Below, one piece after another: positions 1 through 5,138 of a stretch of DNA of 8,214 nt (within the stretch, counting starts at the first letter, position 1; each line of letters opens with the position of its first letter). Where the stretch lies: positions 1-8,214 of the forward strand of contig CAIWDQ010000566.1 of assembly GCA_903911455.1 (NCBI GenBank), in the 5' to 3' direction. The notes below the pieces were generated by a model that ran no database searches, was not told where the DNA came from, and saw only the letters and a list, made by a program, of their open reading frames with translations. The position numbers were made by a program, and so were the translations under genes. The stretch is from an uncultured bacterium. GTDB lineage: Bacteria > Bacteroidota > Bacteroidia > Bacteroidales > JACABE01.

Positions 1-168
1 AGAGAGCCTGTAAGAATTTTAATGACACCTGCATTAAAATTAAAATTTGATATTGAACATGCAAAAATAAACCCTAATTTTGAAATGCCAAATCATAAAG
101 ACTCAAAATTTATGAATATTAAAGTTGTTAGATGTTTAGATTTGGATACAGATTTTGAAGTATTATAA
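1..168 (+). CDS. 3' end of an unrecognised gene (partial)
   Basis: Frame 1 is open from the window edge to a TAA at 166-168, giving 55 residues that end in CLDLDTDFEVL. The piece is mixed charged and hydrophobic, with no membrane segment, signal peptide or motif I can name. Codon use is AT-rich like its neighbours. The start lies outside the window, although an in-frame ATG at 22 means the true gene could be very short. No terminator-like hairpin follows the stop, so transcription could continue toward the amidoligase. I do not recognise the family, and its link to the phage genes is unknown. Confidence 0.5.
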   Translation, partial: REPVRILMTPALKLKFDIEHAKINPNFEMPNHKDSKFMNIKVVRCLDLDTDFEVL

Positions 169-250
169 ATCTATTAATAATTAAGAAGATAGAAATAACA
201 TACAGATAGCTCTTTATTAAGATTGAAATAACAAAATACTAGGCACAATA

Positions 251-282
251 CTTGCACACTCTTAATAAGCATGTTATGTTTG
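251..282 (+). promoter_or_regulatory. Bacteroidota-type promoter for the amidoligase cassette
   Basis: CTTG at 251-254 (consensus TTTG) is followed after exactly 20 nt by TATGTTTG at 275-282, a perfect match to the TAnnTTTG -7 element of Bacteroidota housekeeping promoters. The expected transcription start is near 288-290, leaving a leader of about 22 nt before the ATG at 312. The rest of the 169-311 gap holds only AT-rich sequence with no other clear signal. Confidence 0.65.
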
Positions 283-311
283 CTGTATAATTAATTTAAA
301 AAAATACAGCA
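281..311. repeat. 8-bp inverted repeat overlapping the -7 box and abutting the start codon
   Basis: TGCTGTAT (281-288) and ATACAGCA (304-311) are perfect inverted repeats separated by 15 AT-rich bases. The left arm overlaps the last bases of the -7 element and the right arm ends at the base before the ATG at 312. The position fits a repressor operator on DNA. If transcription starts a little upstream, it could instead be an mRNA hairpin hiding the start. The symmetry is seen; the function is inferred. Confidence 0.45.
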
Positions 312-1250
312 ATGAGAACAGAAATTCAGAACATTATAAACCAAAACACCACAAAAACCGAAAAGATAAGACTTCTTTTAGAACTTGGAATTCAAAGGAA
401 AGAGATTGCAGACTTGGTTACAAACGGTAACGTCGGATTTGTTTACAACGTTTATAAAAAATACTTTTTAGAAAATACCATAACCAACCATACAGTAAAT
501 TTCACACCAACAGTTTTTAATCGTAAATTCGGAATAGAAATAGAAGCTTACAACGTAGATATAGCAATTTTAAAACAAGTATTAAAATCAGCAGGTATCA
601 AAATTGAGATTGAAGGGTACAATCATACTACAAGAGACCACTGGAAGATAGTTTCAGATGCCTCAATACAAGGTGCAAAATCATTTGAAATAGTAAGTCC
701 AATATTAGAAGGTGAAAATGGAATACAGCAAATTGATATAGTTTGTCAAGTACTTGAACAAACAGGTGCTAAAATAAATAAAAGCTGCGGTTTACACATA
801 CACTTTGATGCTTCAGGATTTAACTTAGATACATGGAAACGAATTTATAAGAATTATGCAAAATTAGAAAATACAATAGATGGTTTTATGCCGGATTCAA
901 GAAGAGGAAACACTAACAGATACTGCAAGGGTTTTAAAAATATTCAGAACTTCAATAATAAAATCAATCAGGCATCAAACTTAGATGAGATAAGCAGAAT
1001 ATTTAATAGAGACAGATACTTTAAAATTAACCCTGTTTCTTACTCAAGACATAATACTTGCGAATTTAGACAGCACGCAGGAACAACAGATTTTAGAAAA
1101 ATAACAAGATGGATAAAATTTTTACATAATATGTGCGAATTTTCTACTACTTTTGAAGTCTCGGATACGACATTAAACGGATTGAATAAATTTAATCAAG
1201 CATCTATAGTTGAATATTATAAATACAGAACACAAAATTTAGCAGCATAA
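312..1250 (+). CDS. Amidoligase_2-family enzyme with N-terminal helix-turn-helix
   Basis: The 312-residue product has two parts. Residues about 14-52 look like a small helix-turn-helix (KIRLLLELGIQRKEIADLV, then FVYNVYKKY). From about residue 70 it matches the putative amidoligase family (Amidoligase_2, glutamine-synthetase-like COOH-NH2 ligase fold). The motifs are FGIEIE (73-78), a DAS motif at 116-118, EIVSP (126-130), CGLHIHFD (159-166, likely metal/ATP-binding His and Asp), and EFRQHAGT (251-258) in the C-terminal signature. Members are predicted to use ATP to join a carboxylate to an amine, making amide or peptide-like bonds on small molecules, cell-wall peptides or proteins; the substrate here is unknown. 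It has its own Bacteroidota promoter and overlaps the next gene by 1 nt (TAATG), indicating translational coupling. All core motifs look intact. Family call is confident, substrate is not. Confidence 0.82.
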   Translation: MRTEIQNIINQNTTKTEKIRLLLELGIQRKEIADLVTNGNVGFVYNVYKKYFLENTITNHTVNFTPTVFNRKFGIEIEAYNVDIAILKQVLKSAGIKIEIEGYNHTTRDHWKIVSDASIQGAKSFEIVSPILEGENGIQQIDIVCQVLEQTGAKINKSCGLHIHFDASGFNLDTWKRIYKNYAKLENTIDGFMPDSRRGNTNRYCKGFKNIQNFNNKINQASNLDEISRIFNRDRYFKINPVSYSRHNTCEFRQHAGTTDFRKITRWIKFLHNMCEFSTTFEVSDTTLNGLNKFNQASIVEYYKYRTQNLAA

Positions 1251-1474
1251 TGAAATACTTATTAGCAGATGGAGACTTTATAACAGCCTCCACAAATGAA
1301 GAGTTTATCGAAGAATTAAAAGAAGGCAGCAGATTTGATTACAATCTACCTACTGAAGAATTCCTGAAGTCATTTATAAATCGTATTAATATTAGTTATG
1401 GTGAGATTAAGAGCGATACACTTAATGACTTAATTAAAGAATTGATAAGGGTAGGTTTTATGACAATTGAATAG
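1250..1474 (+). CDS. Small acidic protein coupled to the amidoligase
   Basis: The 74-residue product starts at the ATG that overlaps the amidoligase stop (TAATG at 1248-1252). It is rich in Glu and Asp (the segment EEFIEELKEGSRFDY is typical), has no Cys and no membrane segment, and ends in DLIKELIRVGFMTIE. It looks like a compact cytosolic alpha/beta or helical protein. I recall similar small proteins next to phage amidoligases in Bacteroidota but cannot name a family. The coupling suggests roughly stoichiometric production, so it may be a partner, regulator or acceptor substrate of the ligase. That role is inference. Confidence 0.68.
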   Translation: MKYLLADGDFITASTNEEFIEELKEGSRFDYNLPTEEFLKSFINRINISYGEIKSDTLNDLIKELIRVGFMTIE

Positions 1475-1491
1475 CTTTATTAGTATATTTG
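1459..1491 (+). promoter_or_regulatory. Possible Bacteroidota promoter for the membrane protein gene
   Basis: TATATTTG (1484-1491) is an exact TAnnTTTG -7 element followed by C. The best -33 candidate is TATG (1459-1462), 21 nt upstream and 3 of 4 to consensus. Transcription would begin near 1497-1499, about 18 nt before the ATG at 1516. This argues against a TTG start at 1489, which lies inside the -7 box. Confidence 0.5.
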
Positions 1492-1515
1492 CAAACAATT
1501 TTAATCAAAAAAAAC

Positions 1516-1932
1516 ATGAAAAAAGAATTGAGTACCGAACAGATGGCAAAGAATAAAAGGTTAAGTAAAAGGATTGCTTTATTTTTTGCATTACCTTTAA
1601 TAGTATTATTTATAATAGTTGTTATTATTGTAAATAAGAATACTCCTGAAGAGCCTAAGGTTATTAAAGCTCCTGAAGAAATTGTACATAAAAATAGCAT
1701 TGATGGATCTGTTGAACAGGTTGAAGATTATTTGAGAGCTAACTTAAACGATGCTGAAAGTTATAAGCCTGTATCTTGGTCAAAAGTTTTTAAAAATGAA
1801 GGTGATATTATGAGATATTATGTAAGGCATAGCTATAGGGCTAAAAATGGGTTTGGAGGCTATATTTTAAAAGACCAAATGTTTTATATGGATTCTATAG
1901 GATGTGTGGTTTTGGTTAAGGATAATAATTAG
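1516..1932 (+). CDS. Small protein with one membrane anchor and a conserved-looking outer domain
   Basis: From the ATG at 1516 the product is 138 residues. Residues 1-19 are Lys/Arg-rich and residues 20-39 (ALFFALPLIVLFIIVVIIV) form one strong transmembrane helix. A Pro/Glu-rich linker (43-58) follows. The soluble domain (about 63-135) contains VEDYLRANLNDAESYKPVSW, HSYRAKNGFGGYILK and a closing hydrophobic strand. By the positive-inside rule the domain should lie on the periplasmic side. The pattern of a short helix, YRAKN-FGGY and a beta-hairpin resembles small hypothetical proteins common in Bacteroidota, function unknown. It sits 41 nt after the 74-residue gene, has its own promoter-like site, and is followed by a strong terminator. 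It could be a host gene or a phage accessory gene acting at the envelope. Confidence 0.7.
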   Translation: MKKELSTEQMAKNKRLSKRIALFFALPLIVLFIIVVIIVNKNTPEEPKVIKAPEEIVHKNSIDGSVEQVEDYLRANLNDAESYKPVSWSKVFKNEGDIMRYYVRHSYRAKNGFGGYILKDQMFYMDSIGCVVLVKDNN

Positions 1933-1936
1933 TTGG

Positions 1937-1957
1937 ATTGCGGGTCAAGCCCGCAAT
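1937..1957. repeat. Perfect 8-bp palindromic repeat (ATTGCGGG/CCCGCAAT)
   Basis: ATTGCGGG (1937-1944) and CCCGCAAT (1950-1957) pair perfectly around a 5-nt loop, directly after the stop of the membrane protein gene and followed by GAC. There is no T-run, so this is not an intrinsic terminator by itself. From memory the motif resembles short palindromes dispersed in many bacterial genomes. It is noticeably more GC-rich than its surroundings. Confidence 0.6.
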
Positions 1958-1960
1958 GAC

Positions 1961-1987
1961 GTGGGACGATGAGGACAGTGGGGACAA
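1961..1987. repeat. Degenerate 9-bp tandem repeat, GGGAC core
   Basis: Three consecutive 9-mers, GTGGGACGA, TGAGGACAG and TGGGGACAA, share a TGrGGAC core in register. A second array with the same 9-bp period and GGGAC core lies at 2472-2500 on the other side of the gpG gene. Role unknown. Confidence 0.45.
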
Positions 1988-1989
1988 AC

Positions 1990-2015
1990 AAAAAGGGGCG
2001 TTAAGCCCCTTTTTT
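1990..2015. terminator. Bidirectional intrinsic terminator between converging operons
   Basis: AAAAAGGGGC (1990-1999) pairs with GCCCCTTTTT (2005-2014) around loop GTTAA. On the plus strand the stem is followed by a T-run (2010-2015), and on the minus strand by the complement of the A-run. It lies 57 nt after the membrane protein gene and 1-2 nt past the gpG stop, so it can end both the rightward cassette and the leftward head operon. Confidence 0.85.
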
Positions 2016-2016
2016 A

Positions 2017-2454
2017 TTATAGTTTATTGAAGAAAGAATCCATTTCCTTTTCTATAATATTTTTAAGCTCTATGCTATCGCCGATAAATTTACGTTGTGG
2101 AATGGTCACGGAATGGTTTCGACCTGCATTGGTAGTTCCTTCGTTATGGGCTTCGGCATATTTAACATCTGAATAAATAATAATTTCACTTCCAATAATC
2201 TTATATCTTAAGCTACGACCTAAGTTACCGGAGTCTCCTGTTAATATTGATCGTGTACGGCGTGCACCTGTTACACGTGGGTCAATGCGACGTTTTACTT
2301 CTCTCCATTTCTGGACAGCTCCATTTTGGAAACCTTCTTTTTGAAAGTTGGCTGTGAATAAATCTACGGCTTGTTTGCCTACTTTTATTTTAAGGTCGTT
2401 GTTTATGGCTTTTTCTAAAGTTGCAAATGATATTTTGAGATCTTTAAATTGCAT
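2017..2454 (-). CDS. Mu gpG-like virion morphogenesis / tail completion protein
   Basis: The 145-residue product matches the Mu gpG / phage tail completion S family. It starts with a helical segment (about 1-50) ending in a Trp-containing stretch (VQKWREVKRR). The family signature follows: ILTGDSGNLGRSLRY (70-84), a beta segment, KYAEAHNEG (98-106), and VTIPQRKFIGDS (116-127), where LTG..L..S, A..H..G and P.R.F.G are the conserved blocks. In Mu-like phages this protein acts in head-tail connector and tail-terminus assembly inside the host cytoplasm. Length is normal for the family. It is the last gene of the leftward operon, its TAA touching the terminator. It is separated from gpF by 167 nt with an opposing promoter. 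Confidence 0.85.
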   Translation of the reverse strand: MQFKDLKISFATLEKAINNDLKIKVGKQAVDLFTANFQKEGFQNGAVQKWREVKRRIDPRVTGARRTRSILTGDSGNLGRSLRYKIIGSEIIIYSDVKYAEAHNEGTTNAGRNHSVTIPQRKFIGDSIELKNIIEKEMDSFFNKL

Positions 2455-2471
2455 TTAATTTGGTTTTTAAA

Positions 2472-2500
2472 ATGGGACTAATGGGACTTTTGAGACTAAT
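2472..2500. repeat. 9-bp tandem repeat array upstream of gpG
   Basis: Units ATGGGACTA (2472-2480), ATGGGACTT (2481-2489) and TTGAGACTA (2490-2498) run head to tail, with ATG following. It lies 18 nt upstream of the gpG start, in the untranslated gap. Period and core match the array at 1961-1987. Confidence 0.6.
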
Positions 2501-2525
2501 GATAAAAAATATTTTCATTGTTTTG

Positions 2526-2555
2526 TTGAAATATCATTTTTTTGTTGTATCTTTG
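2526..2555 (+). promoter_or_regulatory. Bacteroidota-type promoter opposing the head operon
   Basis: TTG (2526-2528, in TTTTGTTG) is followed after 19 nt by TATCTTTG (2548-2555) and then CA, a near-ideal Bacteroidota promoter. It points rightward, against the direction of the surrounding phage genes. Start would be near 2561-2563, at the foot of the stem described in the next entry. No recognisable rightward protein gene follows. Confidence 0.65.
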
Positions 2556-2561
2556 CATTTG

Positions 2562-2628
2562 AAATAGCGTTTGATTTCAACCGTGGCTTGCGGAGCCAAT
2601 GGCGATGGATCAGACGCTATTTTATTTT
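2562..2628 (+). ncRNA. Candidate structured small RNA with built-in terminator
   Basis: Immediately downstream of the rightward promoter, 2562-2575 (AAATAGCGTTTGAT) pairs with 2609-2622 (ATCAGACGCTATTT) over 14 positions including one G-U wobble. Inside it TGGCT (2584-2588) and AGCCA (2594-2598) form a second hairpin with loop TGCGG. The outer stem runs into TTTTATTTTAT, a terminator-like tail on the plus strand only. The predicted RNA is about 65 nt, overlaps the last codons of gpF in antisense, and could pair with the gpF/gpG message. It contains a 16-codon ORF (ATG at 2599) that I consider incidental. It matches no RNA family that I recognise. Confidence 0.45.
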
Positions 2629-3725
2629 ATGTTTGGTGTAATAGCATAAGCAATCATATCTCCATTATACATTTCCCTAATATTAATGTAAGCATCTTTA
2701 TCTAATATAGTATATTTATAATAAAGGTATCTTCTTACTAATCCTTCATTTTTACCAGCTTCTTTTATTTCTATTAATTCAGCATTTTTTATAATTTCAG
2801 GCAAATAAGGAATGGACAAATCTTTTAAACTTTGATAAGGATGTGTATTATGAAACATGTGTTTTAAACCTACTCTTGAAAATAAAAGGGGGTGTTCCTT
2901 GTCTTCAACATCAATAGTGTAATTATTGTTTCTTAAATCGGACATCGCCAGTTTAGTATTATCATCACGGATTTGCTTTATTAAAAAATGATCAACTTCC
3001 TTTTCATCAGCTTTAGGAGTATTATCAAAATAAGGGTGATTATCGGAAAATATTTCTCCGGTTTCGTAAGGATTGCCTTCTAAACCTTTGTTAGGAGGTA
3101 TTATGTTATCGGGTTCTGAAGTTGGATCAGCATCGGTAGTCTTCCAGTCGCATTTACAACCGTAAAGATTACCGGGTTGATTTTCGCTCCAAAATGGATC
3201 ATTCATTGGTAAAATAAGTCCCCAATAAGCCTGATGCTCCGGACGTGGATTTGCTGACCGACTTGGCAGCCATTCCATGTTTGGATAAAGGTGTTTTTCT
3301 TCCTGAAAGATTGACCACTGTTTGGCTGTCCGGCTTCGAGCTATAATAGCATTATATTCGGCAGACTGATATCTATTGAACTTACCTACGATCTGTTTGA
3401 TTTCGTTATCGGAGTTAGCATCTATTATCTGCTTAGTTTGCTGATATGATTTATGTGCTGCAAAATCGGCAGTATTAAGCTTAAACTGCTGTACTTTTTC
3501 CCACAATGGATGTGTAGGATCAATGTCGGGAAAAACACCGTAAAGGGCTTTATTATAGCTATCGTTGTAAAGTTTGTACAGGCTTAGATTAACAAGTTTA
3601 GGATCGGTGGTTTTAATCTCCGAAATAGCTTGTTTTACCTGCTGAGTTCTATTGCCGATAGTAAGGGAGAATATTGGTAAGACCTCTCCCAGCCTCTCCA
3701 AAGGAGAGGAGTTAAGATTATGCAT
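2622..3725 (-). CDS. Mu gpF-like minor head protein with a C-terminal BECR-like nuclease domain
   Basis: From the first ATG the product is 367 residues. Residues about 80-200 carry the Mu F head morphogenesis domain: a helical region, SRTAKQWSIFQEEK (131-144), RSANPRPEHQAYWGLILP (156-173), DPFW (176-179), and NLYGCKCDW (186-194), the family's terminal G-C-x-C signature. Such proteins bind the portal or packaged DNA in the procapsid. Residues about 245-367 are an extra domain with SRVGLKHMFHNTHPY, LPEIIKNAEL, RRYLYYKYT and a final strand MIAYAIT; this resembles the phage Barnase-EndoU-ColicinE5-RelE-like (PBECR) nucleases found fused to head proteins. The start is doubtful: the frame stays open upstream to 3863 and includes LETLYFNHPEGCNCA just before the ATG, which looks like real N-terminal sequence, yet contains no ATG, GTG or TTG. 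See the frameshift signal at 3823-3854. Residues 5-15 come from a palindromic repeat. Confidence 0.82.
   Translation of the reverse strand: MHNLNSSPLERLGEVLPIFSLTIGNRTQQVKQAISEIKTTDPKLVNLSLYKLYNDSYNKALYGVFPDIDPTHPLWEKVQQFKLNTADFAAHKSYQQTKQIIDANSDNEIKQIVGKFNRYQSAEYNAIIARSRTAKQWSIFQEEKHLYPNMEWLPSRSANPRPEHQAYWGLILPMNDPFWSENQPGNLYGCKCDWKTTDADPTSEPDNIIPPNKGLEGNPYETGEIFSDNHPYFDNTPKADEKEVDHFLIKQIRDDNTKLAMSDLRNNNYTIDVEDKEHPLLFSRVGLKHMFHNTHPYQSLKDLSIPYLPEIIKNAELIEIKEAGKNEGLVRRYLYYKYTILDKDAYINIREMYNGDMIAYAITPNIK
3681..3716. repeat. Palindromic repeat element inside the gpF coding start
   Basis: CCTCTCC (3693-3699) and GGAGAGG (3703-3709) form a perfect 7-bp stem with a 3-nt loop; a second CCTCTCC copy at 3683-3689 can pair alternatively. 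On the coding strand it is translated as NSSPLERLGEV at gpF residues 5-15. From memory, hairpins of this wording occur as dispersed repeats in Bacteroidota genomes and often translate to similar Pro/Leu/Glu peptides. It appears to be an in-frame insertion. Confidence 0.55.
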
Positions 3726-3776
3726 GGCACAGTTACATCCTTCAGGATGGTTGAAGTATAATGTTTCTAATTCCTC

Positions 3777-3803
3777 AGATTGCTTCGCTTCATTCGCATT
3801 GAT
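3777..3803. repeat. Dispersed short repeat, copy B (portal-gpF junction)
   Basis: AGATTGCTTCGCTTC (3777/3778-3792 region) is identical over 15 bases to a copy at 5900-5914, and both are followed by a TCGC and an ATGA/TTGA segment. In the gpF frame it reads NANEAKQS. It is GC-richer than its flanks. It resembles a REP-like family I recall from several phyla. Confidence 0.55.
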
Positions 3804-3822
3804 TAGTAAATTAAGCGATTTA

Positions 3823-3854
3823 GCCCCTAAATTATAGGGGCGTCTACGAAAAAA
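3823..3854 (-). promoter_or_regulatory. Candidate -1 programmed frameshift site joining portal and gpF
   Basis: Reading leftward, the portal codons GAT TTT TTC contain the canonical slippery heptamer T TTT TTC (3854-3848). After a 6-nt spacer (3847-3842), GCCCCTA (3841-3835) pairs perfectly with TAGGGGC (3829-3823) around a TAATT loop, a 7-bp stem that contains the portal TAG stop (3829-3827). Slipping back one base puts the ribosome in the gpF frame, which is open through 41 linker codons, starting RRRPYNLGAK and ending GCNCA, to the gpF ATG at 3725 and on to its end. The product would be about 820 residues. Geometry is seen directly; use in vivo is inferred. The alternatives are a broken gpF start or an unusual initiation codon. 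Confidence 0.5.
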
Positions 3855-5083
3855 TCTAATGCTTTATTATTCTGTGGTGTTGGCAAAACTACAGGATTGT
3901 CTTTGTCGAGAACGACATCGTAAGTTTCCTGAATATAATTCTGATCTAAACGATAACCTGCTGTAAGAAGTATCTCATCAATTTTTGATTTATCAACGAC
4001 ACTAATGTTGGTACGTGACATTAAATCGAATACATGTCCATCGGGAATATCATAACCTAAATTACGCAGTATAGGTATAAGTTCATTACCTAAATAATCC
4101 AATACATCCTGAATGTCGTCGGCAGTGATTTCATCTAAAGTCTTTAAATGAGTTTCGGATTGACTTCTGGAAGATCCTTGCATTGAAGTCATGGTTTGAC
4201 CTGAGATACCAATTGCTATTTCCTCATTAATAGCTTTACGTTTTTCGTTAAAGACTCCAAAACTGTCAGTTTGGGTTGACTGTAATACTTCTAGTTCATC
4301 TGTTTTTGGCAAAACCATGTGTCCGGTTGATCCCATAGATTCTAAAAATGTTGACAGATCGCTCAAATGCTCAGGTGTAGTTACCATTGTTTTGGCAATT
4401 CGTAGTGGAACTCCGAACATTTGTTCGAACTCGTCCCATGAAGCCCATGAGTGACGTTTAAGAATAGTTAGTGGTGATATATTCTCTAAATATCCAACAG
4501 TATTGTCGCCCAGAGAAGAAAACAACAGGAAGTTAGGATAATCCTCATATCTTATTCCTTCGCCCGGGTTGTAAGCATTTTTTAACAGCATTCCTATTTC
4601 AGGTATGACGTTACCTCTTGGTATCTCTCGAAGTTTTAGGATCTGTCCGGGCTGCCATTGTTCAACATATAATAAAGAATAGCCAAAGAATTTAGATTCC
4701 ATTGCTTTTTTAATAAGTGTTCTAATGACTTTGGTCTGGAACACAGCAGAACGATCGGCATCTATTTTACCGTCTTTATCCTTAAGAACTATATTACGAT
4801 TGGTAACACGGAGTATTCTTTGTTCTATCTGACGGCGTAAAAAGACGTCAATTAATGAGTCCTGATATAACTGCTGAATATGTATAGTTGTAGGATTAAC
4901 AATAGCTCTACGATATGTACGAGCTTGCATCCAGTCGTCAAGTTCTTTGCGATATAAGGACTGATAAGTATTAAAATAATCAATCATGACAGATGTCATG
5001 GTAGGTTGTTCTACTTTTATCGGAGGTTGCTTTAAAGCTAAGTCCTTTTTTTTTCCTAAAGAAAATTTGATATTAAGTTCCAT
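3827..5083 (-). CDS. DUF935 / Mu gp29-like portal protein
   Basis: The 418-residue product matches the DUF935 family, which forms the dodecameric portal ring through which DNA enters and leaves the head. Visible features are an N-terminal helical region with a DWMQARTYRRAI segment (50-61), IVNPTTIHIQQLY (61-73), a beta-rich body with FFGYSLLYVEQW (132-143), then SWASWDEFEQMFGVPLRIAK (212-231), the best family signature, and SGQTMTSMQGSSRSQSETH (294-312), the conserved loop before the C-terminal helices (LDYLGNELIPILRNLGYD, 328-345). The length is somewhat below Mu gp29 (about 512), mainly at the C terminus, where gpF follows. The start is the ATG at 5083 after a 55-nt AT-rich gap from gp36. 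The last codons carry the slippery sequence and hairpin described at 3823-3854. Confidence 0.9.
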   Translation of the reverse strand: MELNIKFSLGKKKDLALKQPPIKVEQPTMTSVMIDYFNTYQSLYRKELDDWMQARTYRRAIVNPTTIHIQQLYQDSLIDVFLRRQIEQRILRVTNRNIVLKDKDGKIDADRSAVFQTKVIRTLIKKAMESKFFGYSLLYVEQWQPGQILKLREIPRGNVIPEIGMLLKNAYNPGEGIRYEDYPNFLLFSSLGDNTVGYLENISPLTILKRHSWASWDEFEQMFGVPLRIAKTMVTTPEHLSDLSTFLESMGSTGHMVLPKTDELEVLQSTQTDSFGVFNEKRKAINEEIAIGISGQTMTSMQGSSRSQSETHLKTLDEITADDIQDVLDYLGNELIPILRNLGYDIPDGHVFDLMSRTNISVVDKSKIDEILLTAGYRLDQNYIQETYDVVLDKDNPVVLPTPQNNKALDFFVDAPII

Positions 5084-5092
5084 TTATAAAAA

Positions 5093-5132
5093 CAATTAAG
5101 AATTAATAATTAACATCAACCCTTTTAAAGGG
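5093..5132. repeat. AT-rich repeat plus short palindrome between gp36 and portal
   Basis: AATTAAGAATTAATAATTAA (5094-5113) resembles the tandem AATTAAAAATTAAG units at 8180-8214. It is followed by CCCTTTTAAAGGG (5120-5132), a near-perfect palindrome. No T-run follows on either strand, so termination is unlikely. It fills most of the only sizeable gap in the terminase-portal part of the operon. Confidence 0.45.
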
Positions 5133-5138
5133 CTATAA

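Noticed and set aside
1489..1515. TTG start for the small membrane protein
   Set aside because: The TTG lies inside the -7 promoter element and the ATG at 1516 gives a normal Lys-rich N terminus before the membrane helix.
1458..1700. Hydrophobic leftward ORF of 80 codons
   Set aside because: It is antisense to the membrane protein gene; its hydrophobic content mirrors AT-rich codons of the real gene and it lacks promoter and context.
2562..2628. tRNA or invertible promoter
   Set aside because: No acceptor or anticodon geometry is seen, and the inverted arms enclose only the hairpin and not the promoter, so inversion would not switch expression.
2599..2649. 16-codon ORF in the candidate small RNA
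   Set aside because: The ORF runs through the terminator stem and past it, so the short RNA would not contain it whole.
3652..3837. Rightward 61-codon ORF across the portal-gpF junction
   Set aside because: Antisense to gpF and its linker, composed partly of repeats, without promoter or recognisable domain.
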